This document shows, piece after piece, positions 1-7,316 of a stretch of 28,766 bases of DNA. Numbering within the stretch: position 1 is the stretch's first letter; each line of letters opens with the position of its first letter. The DNA is from a virus. The notes under the pieces were generated by a model. The model worked only from the letters and a program-made list of their open reading frames with translations. It searched no databases and had not been told where the DNA came from. A program made the position numbers and the translations under genes. The stretch is from IMG/VR virus record IMGVR_UViG_3300022542_000461, positions 1-28,766 of that record; one strand, 5' to 3'.

Positions 1-658
1 CCAACTTAGCCGTCGCATCCTCTTCCGGTGTGTCCACGAAGAGGCGGTGGAGCGTCGGGTCGCCGGTGAAGGAGCCCAGTACACGTAGGAACAGATCTTC
101 GTACTTGACCTGCCACCGCGGACCATCTACATCAGGCACATTCAGCGCCCGGTGCCGGGCTAAGGGTAGGCTGACGTTCGTGTAGTACAGCCCCAGGTCC
201 GTAGTAAGCTGCGGCTCGATCACAGCACAGTCCAGCGCATCATTCCAAGGGGAGGCGAACGCGGCCTGGGTGCACACGGCTTGGCCTGAGCAATACTCTA
301 GGAGCGTGAGGTCTCCAACGAAGTGCTCGGCCACTACCCGGCGCTTCTCCAGAGTCGTCTGGAGATTAAGGAGGTCGAGGAAGCGCGGCAGCACGTTCTC
401 AATGCTGCGCGTCACCAACAGTGGGCCTTGCCGGTCAGTCAGCAGGCGCTCTAGCACGTTGATGAGGATCAGCCAGTCGTCATCATCCTCTTCCAGCTCC
501 ACTTCCCAGGCCGCGTCCTTGTTAGCGAAGGCCATGCTACGTGTGCAGTGGGACTCGAGGGGACCCAGCCACAGAGCAAAGCCAACGCGCTCTTGAGTCC
601 TGAGCCAGTCGCCTAGGCCCAGGATAGTCTCCTGATCGAATACTCTAGTAGGCTCCAT
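1..658 (-). CDS. Unknown protein, 3' end cut by window edge
   Basis: An open frame starts at an ATG (658-656) and runs without a stop to the left edge, so about 219 N-terminal residues are visible and the C-terminus is missing. The start shares its A with the TAA stop of the KTSC gene (TAATG) and has GAGGTGGAG as ribosome-binding site. The visible part begins MEPTRVFDQE, has an acidic patch (ELEEDDDDW) near residues 54-62 and a Leu-rich stretch after it. I recognise no domain. It follows the small-terminase-like and KTSC genes, so it may belong to a packaging or late module, but no Walker motif of a large terminase is visible. Confidence 0.75.
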   Translation of the reverse strand, partial: MEPTRVFDQETILGLGDWLRTQERVGFALWLGPLESHCTRSMAFANKDAAWEVELEEDDDDWLILINVLERLLTDRQGPLLVTRSIENVLPRFLDLLNLQTTLEKRRVVAEHFVGDLTLLEYCSGQAVCTQAAFASPWNDALDCAVIEPQLTTDLGLYYTNVSLPLARHRALNVPDVDGPRWQVKYEDLFLRVLGSFTGDPTLHRLFVDTPEEDATAKL

Positions 659-876
659 TACTCCACCTCAGCGTAGGAGAACCCTCCGCCCTTGACCAGC
701 TCATTGAAGGCTTTCCCAGTAGAGTCGGCAAATAGGATCTCCGCCACGAGCCCCGGCGGGATCTCCTCGTAGGCGTAGACCTTACCGTTATTAAACTCCA
801 CCAGCAAGATGCGCTCGTCCTTGTGGTACTCGAACGAGTTAATCATGCTACTCTCAACCGCTAGTTTCTTCACCAT
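658..876 (-). CDS. KTSC-domain protein
   Basis: A 72-residue protein. It has the KTSC layout: a Ser-rich start (VESSMINSFEY), a strand with LLVEFNNGKVYAYEEIP, then a Ser/Gly turn and F-N before the C-terminal part (DSTGKAFNELVKGG). KTSC is a small domain common in phages and bacteria, found alone or fused to lysyl-tRNA-synthetase-like or nuclease proteins; its biochemical role is unclear, though nucleic-acid binding has been suggested. The ATG at 876 follows GAGGTAGTTAGCT. The gene overlaps the end of the small-terminase-like gene by 23 bases and its stop overlaps the next start, so the three are probably co-translated. Confidence 0.85.
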   Translation of the reverse strand: MVKKLAVESSMINSFEYHKDERILLVEFNNGKVYAYEEIPPGLVAEILFADSTGKAFNELVKGGGFSYAEVE

Positions 877-1474
877 AGCTAACTACCTCTCCTTCTATAA
901 TGTGCGAATCGTCTTCTCTTTGTGCCTCTAGAAGGCGCAGCCCCTGGAACTTACGGAGCATCGCTGGCGGAATCCTAGCACTCGGGTCGGCCTGGATCAT
1001 AGCCAGTGCGATCTTCTCCGCCAGGTTCAAATGCGTGACGTCAACTTCTACCTTCTTGCGGTCTACGATAAGGCCCCCAGCCTTCAGGAGGAGCTCGCCC
1101 ACCTTCAACCGAATGGCATGGTCGGGCACGGTACTCTCGTAGGTGAACTTCTCGCCGCAGCCTGGACATGTGATCTCCTCCTTGATGCCCTTCTCGGCCT
1201 TCGCAGCCTCGGTGATGAGGCCCGTGGCCTCCATAGCGGCGAACTCCAGGGCCTTCTTCGCCCCCTCAGTCATGCCGCCGAAGAGGTTATTGTAGGCGGC
1301 CCCGAACTTAGTGTCTGTCCGTATCCACCGAGACGCCCGCCGCGGGCTGACGCCTGTCTCGGCGCACGCCTCGTGCCAATCGCCACATTGCAACAGCGCC
1401 TCTAAGAAGGTACGCTGGGGTGCGGTTAGCTTGTCCGTACCACGAGTATGATCACCTGAGCGGGTGGGCGACAA
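854..1474 (-). CDS. Small-terminase-like DNA-binding protein
   Basis: A 206-residue protein read from a TTG start at 1474. AGGAGG lies seven bases upstream of that TTG, whereas the longer open frame to 1630 has no such site and overlaps the HNH gene, so the short form is chosen. Residues about 15-60 form a helix-turn-helix-like block (LTAPQRTFLEALLQCGDWHE, then ETGVSPRRASRWIR) of the kind seen in phage terminase small subunits. A single CPGCG pair lies mid-protein, and a Lys/Glu-rich helix follows. Small terminases recognise packaging sites and load the large subunit. The family call rests on layout, and a transcriptional regulator is possible. Its ribosome-binding site lies inside the upstream HNH gene. 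Confidence 0.5.
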   Translation of the reverse strand: MSPTRSGDHTRGTDKLTAPQRTFLEALLQCGDWHEACAETGVSPRRASRWIRTDTKFGAAYNNLFGGMTEGAKKALEFAAMEATGLITEAAKAEKGIKEEITCPGCGEKFTYESTVPDHAIRLKVGELLLKAGGLIVDRKKVEVDVTHLNLAEKIALAMIQADPSARIPPAMLRKFQGLRLLEAQREDDSHIIEGEVVSYGEETSG

Positions 1475-1904
1475 GGTATTTCCTCCTATAGCGCTCTTGT
1501 TCGCGGTGGCACGTTCGACAGTACCGCGCCCCGCGCCACCAGTAAGTATTCTCCTCGTTGTAAGGGTGCCCTTGTGGGCAGTGTGTCTTACGCTGTTGCT
1601 TTTCTGCCCATATACGCGGCCCATCCCCACGGAGGATATTCTCTTGATGTGTTACTAGCTCTAGATGTTTGGGATTTACACAAGCTGGATTTCGACAAAG
1701 ATGGTCAAGCTCTAACCAACTCGGGATAGGCCCCCGCAATATTCGCCAAGCTAAACGGTGGGCCGAAACTGTACAACGGGCGACGCCAAATTCGCCATAC
1801 CCGCCGACTCTTCGAGCCGCCGTCCACACCCAGCACCCAGTCGCCGGGTCCTCCTTGACCTTAGCCCAGAAGTCATCCCATAAGCTCCCACGTACACGCA
1901 CCAT
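1452..1904 (-). CDS. Free-standing HNH homing endonuclease (copy 1)
   Basis: A 150-residue phage HNH endonuclease. It opens with a W-D-F-W-A-K-V block and GCWVW, then has AHRL, the catalytic core WLELDHLCRN with ACVNPKHLELVT, and QEN. The C-terminal zinc ribbon reads C-P-Q-G-H-P-Y, NEENTYW, then C-R-T-C. Such enzymes nick or cut a site in a related genome and so spread themselves. The ATG at 1904 follows a G-rich run. It sits just past the DNA polymerase gene and is a clear paralogue of the HNH gene at 14947-15366. Its 3' end overlaps the small-terminase-like gene by 23 bases and carries that gene's ribosome-binding site. Confidence 0.9.
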   Translation of the reverse strand: MVRVRGSLWDDFWAKVKEDPATGCWVWTAARRVGGYGEFGVARCTVSAHRLAWRILRGPIPSWLELDHLCRNPACVNPKHLELVTHQENILRGDGPRIWAEKQQRKTHCPQGHPYNEENTYWWRGARYCRTCHREQERYRRKYLVAHPLR

Positions 1905-1907
1905 CTA

Positions 1908-2159
1908 TTACCCCCCGGCTAGACGCCAAGGCAAAAGTCTAAAGTCCCAACCAATGTATCGCCGGTAGTAGAGCCCGAGCGGCCCGAGCACGAACATGAA
2001 GCCGGGCTCGTCTCCACCAACATAGGAGAAGAACAGCCCGAACCCATAGGACCGTTCGCCGTAACCAACGATGACCCCGATAGACAGATCACCGGGGAAG
2101 AAGTCCTCCCCCTCAGGCTCAACGCCCTGAACCACTGCTGCCGGAGATAATCTGCGCAT
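1908..2159 (-). CDS. Hypothetical hydrophobic/aromatic protein
   Basis: An 83-residue protein with no family that I recognise. It is rich in Gly, Phe, Tyr and Val (for example FGLFFSYVGGDE and FMFVLGPLGLYYRRY), and could have a beta-rich core or be weakly membrane-associated. The ATG at 2159 shares one base with the TGA of the polymerase gene and is preceded by AAGGAGG, which supports translation coupled to the polymerase. The stop lies three bases before the HNH gene start. Confidence 0.6.
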   Translation of the reverse strand: MRRLSPAAVVQGVEPEGEDFFPGDLSIGVIVGYGERSYGFGLFFSYVGGDEPGFMFVLGPLGLYYRRYIGWDFRLLPWRLAGG

Positions 2160-4762
2160 CACTGCACCTCCTTCTCTAGTTTAACCAGGTTTCCGTTGCT
2201 CGTCAAGACCCAATGGGTCTCTCCTAAGGATGGCCCCCAGGAGATTTCAACCGGGCACTCCCAGCCCAGCTTCGTGCCGTCCTGTAACACAGTCTCCTTA
2301 GCCACCCGCTCCCAGAGGTTCTTGATAAGCCAGGCAGTCTCTACTACGTAGTCGTGGTCGGGGGCTTTAGCCTCAAAGACCAACGAGTCGTGGACCTCTA
2401 GGATGATGCGAGCACGGCCCCGCAACTCTGCGGCAGCCTCTGTTACCACGTGGGCACGGGAATGTAGGTCGTGGGCACCGCTCTGGATAGGAAAGTTATA
2501 ACCCTGCCGAATGATCGACTGTAGGTCGTGTCGGTAGTTTAGAACTTGGAGCACCGGCACCTCGGGGAAATGCCGCACGCGCCCGAACTTATTGGGGAGA
2601 CAGTGCTCGGTTAGGATCTGTTCCTCCACCTTGTCGAAGTAAGCGGGCAGGCTAGGGAGAATATCAGTCGTGTACGTCTTCAATAGGATACTCGCCTCGT
2701 GCGCGTCACACCCCAAGCGCGCTGCGGCCCCCTCATCGGTGAGCCCGTAGCTGATACCGAAGGTGAAGACCTTAGCTTTCCGGCGTAGCTCCTCATACTC
2801 CTGGCGCCACTCCTGGTCATCTAGGTCTACCCCCACATGAGGGAAGAGGGGGCTGACATCTAGCTCACCCATCTTGCGGGCCACGTAGGTATGCACATCC
2901 TCCCCACCCAGTAGCAGCTTCATCAAGGTCTCGTCGCCTGTCTGATAGGCTAGCACCCATACCTCCACCTGGGACCAGTCGGCATTCATCAGGACGTGCC
3001 CCGATGTGGCAATGAAGCACTGCCGGAGGGCATCCTTGAGCCCGAGTTCAGGTACTTCCACCGACTTCGGCATGTTCTGGAGGTTGGGCTCCTCGTAGGC
3101 GTGTCGGCCAGTGGCTGCGTGGCTCACCTTAACGTGGGCGTGGATGCGATTGTCCGACTGGATGTACCGCCCATAGCCGCCCTCGCCGCCACCTAGGTAG
3201 GTGCTGTAGAACTTGTTCATCTTCTTGAGGTCCAAGATAATTGGTATGGCGGGGTGCTTGTGCTCTGCGTAGAGCTGCTCCAACACCTTCTTCCCCGTGG
3301 CTACATGGGAGATGCAAGGATGTTCCTTGGCGCACTCCTTACAGCCCTTGGCCCCCTCTGTCCGCTCGTTGGGAATGGGCAACCCGAGCACATCGAACAA
3401 GAAGTGCTGGAGGGCAGCGGTGCCCTTGTACTTTAGCTCGTACCCAGCTACCTCGTAGAGCTGAGCCTCAGCCTTCTTGATGGCCTCCTCGTAGTGCGTG
3501 CAGAGCTTCGCAAAGAGCTCCGTGTCCACCAAGACGCCGCGGCGCTCCATCTCCCAGGCGGCCCGAACCATGGGCGTGGTGATATTGTCCAGCAACCAGG
3601 CGCTACCCTGCTCGGTGACTAGCTTCTGGAGTTGGGGGGTGATACGCCTAACGACATCTGCGTCGGCGCCCCCGTAGTGCCACAAGGTGTAGTCTGGCAC
3701 ATCAATCATCCGTCGCTTGCGCTTGGATAGGATCTGTACTTCCTCCTCATAGTAGGGAAGGTCAGTCCAGAAGGCAGTAAGGGCCGTTAGGCTGTGCGGT
3801 ACGCTCTCCTGGAGGGCACGGCTAAGGAACAAGGTATCCTGGTCGAGGTTCTCAACGTGCAGCCCGAAGGCAGTCACTGCCTTGACATGCTCCTCATCCG
3901 CCCGGCGCTCCAGGAACCGAATGTCGAAGTGGGCATTCTGGCCCTCCTTGGGTTTGTCTGAGGCGAAGATCTCTCGCAGCAGGCAGATCACTTCGGGCCA
4001 TTCCTTGTCGGCCCAGAAGGGCTTCCCGCCATCGTGGATGATAGGCACGACATAGCCGATGCCCACCTCTGGCGAGAAGCTGATGCACAGCAGCTCGTCC
4101 CGCATCCAGTCTAGGCCCGTAGTCTCAGTGTCGAAGGCGAACCGCTCGACCTGCGGTCCCGTCAGGTAATCCCGCAGATCTCTCAGGTCCGATAGAGATA
4201 GTATAGGAGCGTAGTCCCCCATGCTCCTATCGCCCAGGCCATGCTCGGCGAGCCGGGCGGCCTTCTGCATGTGGGAGATTACGACCGGCGTCATAGACCA
4301 CTGCCGCATCACGAAGGCCGGGTGGAAGGTCGGCACCAAGGGGATACCGGTATCCTCCTGGATAAGGGTCTGCCCGGCCACATCGCTGATGGGCATGTTT
4401 CGATATAGCGTATGCAACGCTGGCCCACCGAGCGATACTATGACCTTCGGTTGCACCCGCTCGATGCGGTCGATGACATTGGGGCGGCAGTTAAGGAGCT
4501 CATCTACCTTCGGCGTCCGGTTGCCCGGCGGGCGGCAGAAGCAGGAGTTAAGAAGGTACACCGAGCTCGGGTCGATGCCCGCCTCCTGTAGCAGGACCGC
4601 TAACACGTGCCCTGCCTTCCCAATGAACGCCTTATTGCGGGCGTCCTCCTCCCGGCCAGGGGCCTCACCCACAAAGAGGAGGTCCGCGTCGTGCGGCCCA
4701 CGGCCTTGGACAATGCTAGTCCGGCTCTTGACTAAGTTTGGACATTTCTGGCACTCGGTCAA
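2159..4762 (-). CDS. DNA polymerase I fused to N-terminal uracil-DNA glycosylase domain
   Basis: An 867-residue replicative polymerase. Residues 1-170 are a family-4-like uracil-DNA glycosylase: C4 and C7, the GEAPG motif at 32-36, CRPPGNR beginning at C76, C92 and an FHP motif (H147), so all four iron-sulphur cysteines appear to be present. The 3'-5' exonuclease follows (D211/E213, D280, Y363/D367). The polymerase has motif A D595-WSQVE, motif B K664/F668/Y672 and motif C with D792 in VHDSLVFE. The TTG at 4762 is chosen because GGGGAGGG lies five bases upstream; a TTG at 4777 falls before that site. It overlaps the deoxyribosyltransferase-like gene by 47 bases. From memory, the SPO1 polymerase has a similar UDG fusion. 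Confidence 0.93.
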   Translation of the reverse strand: MTECQKCPNLVKSRTSIVQGRGPHDADLLFVGEAPGREEDARNKAFIGKAGHVLAVLLQEAGIDPSSVYLLNSCFCRPPGNRTPKVDELLNCRPNVIDRIERVQPKVIVSLGGPALHTLYRNMPISDVAGQTLIQEDTGIPLVPTFHPAFVMRQWSMTPVVISHMQKAARLAEHGLGDRSMGDYAPILSLSDLRDLRDYLTGPQVERFAFDTETTGLDWMRDELLCISFSPEVGIGYVVPIIHDGGKPFWADKEWPEVICLLREIFASDKPKEGQNAHFDIRFLERRADEEHVKAVTAFGLHVENLDQDTLFLSRALQESVPHSLTALTAFWTDLPYYEEEVQILSKRKRRMIDVPDYTLWHYGGADADVVRRITPQLQKLVTEQGSAWLLDNITTPMVRAAWEMERRGVLVDTELFAKLCTHYEEAIKKAEAQLYEVAGYELKYKGTAALQHFLFDVLGLPIPNERTEGAKGCKECAKEHPCISHVATGKKVLEQLYAEHKHPAIPIILDLKKMNKFYSTYLGGGEGGYGRYIQSDNRIHAHVKVSHAATGRHAYEEPNLQNMPKSVEVPELGLKDALRQCFIATSGHVLMNADWSQVEVWVLAYQTGDETLMKLLLGGEDVHTYVARKMGELDVSPLFPHVGVDLDDQEWRQEYEELRRKAKVFTFGISYGLTDEGAAARLGCDAHEASILLKTYTTDILPSLPAYFDKVEEQILTEHCLPNKFGRVRHFPEVPVLQVLNYRHDLQSIIRQGYNFPIQSGAHDLHSRAHVVTEAAAELRGRARIILEVHDSLVFEAKAPDHDYVVETAWLIKNLWERVAKETVLQDGTKLGWECPVEISWGPSLGETHWVLTSNGNLVKLEKEVQ

Positions 4763-5213
4763 CGTATCCCTCCCCAAGGACCTCTAGGACCTCGAAGGCT
4801 TCCTCATCTGTCTCGACGATGAGCGAACACGCCCCTTCAAGGAAAGCGTGGCTATGGATGTTACCTCTTTTCTCCATAACTACTAGGATGTAACGTCCGT
4901 AGTCATGGGCACGCTGGATCTCCATTACCGTCCCGATAGAAACGATCTCCGCGCCGAGCAACCGAGCTACCGTAACCTCGCACGTGCGCACGTCGAAGCA
5001 GTCGCGGCTGTAGATACCTTTGGCCGAAGTGATCGGGTGCTCTGAGTTACCTTCGCTCCGCATCCTACGGACGCGGCTCTGGAATTCCTTCCCCCGCATC
5101 GGGGAGATGGGGGTGTGCCCCATCGCCGTGATACGCGCAGCGTATGCCTCCCGCCACTCCACGGTCTCTTGGTAACGTAGGTCAGTTATCGGCCCCGCGA
5201 GATAAACTCTCAT
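4716..5213 (-). CDS. Nucleoside 2-deoxyribosyltransferase-like protein
   Basis: A 165-residue protein. The N-terminus MRVYLAGPIT is the substrate-binding start of the nucleoside 2-deoxyribosyltransferase family. The RDCFDVRTCEV block, LLGAEIVSIGTVMEIQRA with the likely catalytic Glu98, and HSHAFLEGA also fit that fold. Members move a deoxyribose between bases or hydrolyse modified nucleotides, so a nucleotide-pool role is likely. The ATG at 5213 follows AGGAGGTGCCTC and overlaps the stop of the upstream 57-residue gene. Its 3' end overlaps the polymerase gene start, which puts base metabolism and synthesis in one operon. The substrate cannot be told from the sequence. Confidence 0.75.
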   Translation of the reverse strand: MRVYLAGPITDLRYQETVEWREAYAARITAMGHTPISPMRGKEFQSRVRRMRSEGNSEHPITSAKGIYSRDCFDVRTCEVTVARLLGAEIVSIGTVMEIQRAHDYGRYILVVMEKRGNIHSHAFLEGACSLIVETDEEAFEVLEVLGEGYVDRVPEMSKLSQEPD

Positions 5214-5383
5214 GAGGCACCTCCTGGTAGCTTTCGCCAGCGGTCAATCAAGTAGCGAACACAACGGTCAGTCCCGCAGAGCTTCGACGGCCGCTTGACG
5301 AGTAACCAGCCGCGCGCAGTCTTGTGCAGGTGGACCTCAATTGAGGTCGGCGCCCGGCGTAGATCCTCGGCTGTCAACATCAT
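5210..5383 (-). CDS. Hypothetical 57-residue protein
   Basis: A short gene with an ATG at 5383 preceded by AGGAGGTGCCAC, overlapping the RuvC-like gene's stop in an ATGA arrangement; its own TGA overlaps the ATG of the deoxyribosyltransferase-like gene. The product starts MMLTAEDLRR, has a Lys/Arg-rich middle (KTARGWLLVKRP) and two Cys in the segment CGTDRC, then YLIDRWRK. No family is recognised. Exact coupling on both sides and a strong ribosome-binding site make it likely to be real. Confidence 0.65.
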   Translation of the reverse strand: MMLTAEDLRRAPTSIEVHLHKTARGWLLVKRPSKLCGTDRCVRYLIDRWRKLPGGAS

Positions 5384-5856
5384 GTGGCACCTCCTGTCCT
5401 GGTCCCAAAGGCGGCGATGCAGGTTGCATCGTAAGTGTCCTGGGGGTGGTCATCCGCCAACCCAGCGAAGTGGGCCAGCGCCCACGCCTTGATCTCCTCT
5501 TTCGATGCGTGCCCGTTACCGAGCACAGCCTTCTTCCACGTGCCTGGGTCCACTAGTGAGTGCCCGGCATCGTGTGTCACGAACACCCAATGCAGCCCGC
5601 CGACGATGAACGACTGGTCGATAGTGGCCTTGTGGTTCGGGCCAGCCATCGGCTTCTCAACGTAGATCCAGTCCGGCCAGCTCTGCGTCTTGTCGAGCTC
5701 ACAGAGGTAGTCCATCGTCTGGGTGACGAGGCTCGCAAAGCGGTCCTCCGCCCGGCGGCCCTTAGCCTCGATGCGCTTGATGCTTTCGAGCCCCGTGCCG
5801 TCAAGGATGACGATGGTGATGCTCTTGGTGTCGGGGTCAATACCTGCTACTCGCAT
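5380..5856 (-). CDS. RuvC-like Holliday junction resolvase
   Basis: A 158-residue RNase-H-fold nuclease. D7 in MRVAGIDPDT, E67 in WIYVEKPMAG, and D140/D143 in PQDTYDATCIA match the four acidic residues of RuvC-type resolvases. These cut four-way junctions, here probably resolving recombination intermediates before packaging. The ATG at 5856 is preferred over a GTG at 5868 because the domain begins there and GGTGGTGAG precedes it. It starts just inside the end of the upstream DUF1599-like gene. The length is typical of phage RuvC proteins. Confidence 0.85.
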   Translation of the reverse strand: MRVAGIDPDTKSITIVILDGTGLESIKRIEAKGRRAEDRFASLVTQTMDYLCELDKTQSWPDWIYVEKPMAGPNHKATIDQSFIVGGLHWVFVTHDAGHSLVDPGTWKKAVLGNGHASKEEIKAWALAHFAGLADDHPQDTYDATCIAAFGTRTGGAT

Positions 5857-5861
5857 TGCGC

Positions 5862-6266
5862 TCACCACCCAGCCGGGAGGTCCTCCTCCGTAGGGTCCGG
5901 GGCATTCAAATGCAACTTGCTGATGGCGATGTCGGCGGCTCGTACCTCCTGCTCGGTCGCTAGGTAGCAGGCATAGAGCAGCGCAATGTAATTGCGCACG
6001 TCCTGGAAGCGGCTATCGAGGGACTCACTCTCCAGAGTCCGCTCACGGACGTAGCGGCAGAGTGAGATGACCTGCTTGAGGAGGTACACCGCGCAGACTG
6101 TGATCCGATCCATCGGTGCGCCCTGGAGCAACGCCGCCACGACCTCGAAGTTGTCGAGGCGGTTGTCGTTCTTGGTGTAATCCGCCCCCTTCTTGTCGAG
6201 GAGGGTCTGGCAGGCGGCGTCGAGCTCGGCGACGACCTTTGCGAATTCCTCGTTTGTCATAGGCAT
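5862..6266 (-). CDS. DUF1599/MazG-like phage protein
   Basis: A 134-residue protein from ATG 6266, preceded by GAGGAGG. It has the pattern of a widespread phage family: C-x3-L-x2-K-x-ADYT near the N-terminus, then D-x-R-L-D-N-F, a KQVISL helix in the place where relatives have KHxVSI, and R-x-Q-D-V-x-N-Y-I-x-L-L near the end. Such proteins resemble DUF1599 (nucleotide-modification-associated) and MazG-type all-alpha nucleotide hydrolases. The likely role is nucleotide-pool housekeeping, which fits its place close to the deoxyribosyltransferase-like gene and the polymerase. Activity is not shown. Confidence 0.55.
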   Translation of the reverse strand: MPMTNEEFAKVVAELDAACQTLLDKKGADYTKNDNRLDNFEVVAALLQGAPMDRITVCAVYLLKQVISLCRYVRERTLESESLDSRFQDVRNYIALLYACYLATEQEVRAADIAISKLHLNAPDPTEEDLPAGW

Positions 6267-6270
6267 GGCT

Positions 6271-6477
6271 TTAGTCCTCCTCTTCCTGCGGGACCACACG
6301 ATCTCTTTGCTTGTTCGTGTCTGTAGCAAGCTGGATTAAAAATACCCCGAGGTCCATGATCTCATCTACCGGGTGCCACCCCGGCGCCTCGCTTAAGGAT
6401 AGTCGTAAGCAGGTGTCGGCTAGCCCAGGAGGTAGCTTGTCTACGTACACCTCACCGAACCACTTGATTTCTGTCAT
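6271..6477 (-). CDS. Hypothetical 68-residue acidic protein
   Basis: An ATG at 6477 is preceded by AAGGGAG at a long spacing. The protein starts MTEIKWFGEVYVDKLPPGLA and ends in the acidic run PQEEED, the codons of which overlap the ribosome-binding site of the next gene. No family is recognised. It is probably a small phage protein expressed with its neighbours. Confidence 0.6.
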   Translation of the reverse strand: MTEIKWFGEVYVDKLPPGLADTCLRLSLSEAPGWHPVDEIMDLGVFLIQLATDTNKQRDRVVPQEEED

Positions 6478-6479
6478 GG

Positions 6480-7316
6480 CTAGAATGCTCCCTTCACTCT
6501 CTCGACGATCTGCTCTTTGGTGTAGGTCTTAGGACCAGCAGCCCCGATGTACTGGCCGCGCGTGGGGGCGTCCCGAATCCCCCAGTAGGCATTACCGTTG
6601 ATGTCGTGGGACACGTAGATACCCACGCCCTCGCAGCCCCACCTCCAGGCCAGGACGATCTGACCCAGCATGTCCTGATAGTCCATCCCATCATAGGCTT
6701 GGATGACAGGGTACTCCGGTAGCGCGGTTTGGAACTTACCCTGGAAGCAAGCATCGAATGTCTGCTGAATGTACCCCCGATGCCGGTTGGGGTAGAACGC
6801 CTGTGGGTACACCATGCGCATGTACCCGGCGATGCCTTGGTTGCGGAAGCCCTCCATATAGGGCATAGTCCAACGGCTACCCCGCGTGTCCGAGCACAGG
6901 TAGAGCTTAGGGCCGGGCTCTGGAATGTCGATGGCGTCATCGTAGAACGCATCCGCCAATCGTTGGGCTAGGAAGAAACCACCCTGGCCATGGTGTTCCC
7001 ACTCTACCTCAGCGTTGACTACGGCGAAGTCGGCGCCCTCATGGAGGGCTCTGGCCAAGACTGCACCTTCTTCTTCTGGCTTGTAGCCGTAGGCGTAGAT
7101 CTCCGCGCCGAGCTTCAAGCCGTTGGCCTTGACTGCGTAGGCCACATCCTTCCAAGGCGGGTGGCGGCTGGACCAGTAGTCATAGAAGGTCGCGCCGTTA
7201 CCGCACTTGGCGATGATGCAGTCACAGTGTAGGCCCTTGGCGAGGTTCACCAGTTGGTGAAGGTCATCGTGGCTGGGGTAGACGTATGCCCATAGGGCAC
7301 GCTTAAACTCGCTCAT
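6480..7316 (-). CDS. TIM-barrel glycoside-hydrolase-like protein
   Basis: A 278-residue protein from ATG 7316, preceded by GAGGAGGAAGAAG inside the end of the phosphoesterase gene. Regular alternation of strands and helices is visible (RALWAYVYP, CDCIIAKCGNG, LKLGAEIYAYGY, ADFAVVNAEVEWE, KLYLCSDTRG, YPVIQAYDGMD, GVGIYVSHD), as in TIM-barrel glycosidases and some endolysins. Glu residues in NAEVEWE and Asp in the later strands could be catalytic. I cannot place it in a numbered family. It may act in lysis or carbohydrate processing, although it lies inside the replication operon. Confidence 0.5.
   Translation of the reverse strand: MSEFKRALWAYVYPSHDDLHQLVNLAKGLHCDCIIAKCGNGATFYDYWSSRHPPWKDVAYAVKANGLKLGAEIYAYGYKPEEEGAVLARALHEGADFAVVNAEVEWEHHGQGGFFLAQRLADAFYDDAIDIPEPGPKLYLCSDTRGSRWTMPYMEGFRNQGIAGYMRMVYPQAFYPNRHRGYIQQTFDACFQGKFQTALPEYPVIQAYDGMDYQDMLGQIVLAWRWGCEGVGIYVSHDINGNAYWGIRDAPTRGQYIGAAGPKTYTKEQIVERVKGAF

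Noticed and set aside
270-596. Plus-strand open frame encoding a Ser/Arg-rich product
   Set aside because: It mirrors the truncated minus-strand gene, has no ribosome-binding site and is low in complexity. Other plus-strand frames (for example 13019-13390, which mirrors the Glu-rich SSB tail) were rejected for the same reason.
1475-1630. N-terminal extension of the small-terminase-like protein
   Set aside because: It has no ribosome-binding site, overlaps the HNH gene, and reads as low-complexity sequence; the TTG at 1474 has AGGAGG at proper spacing.
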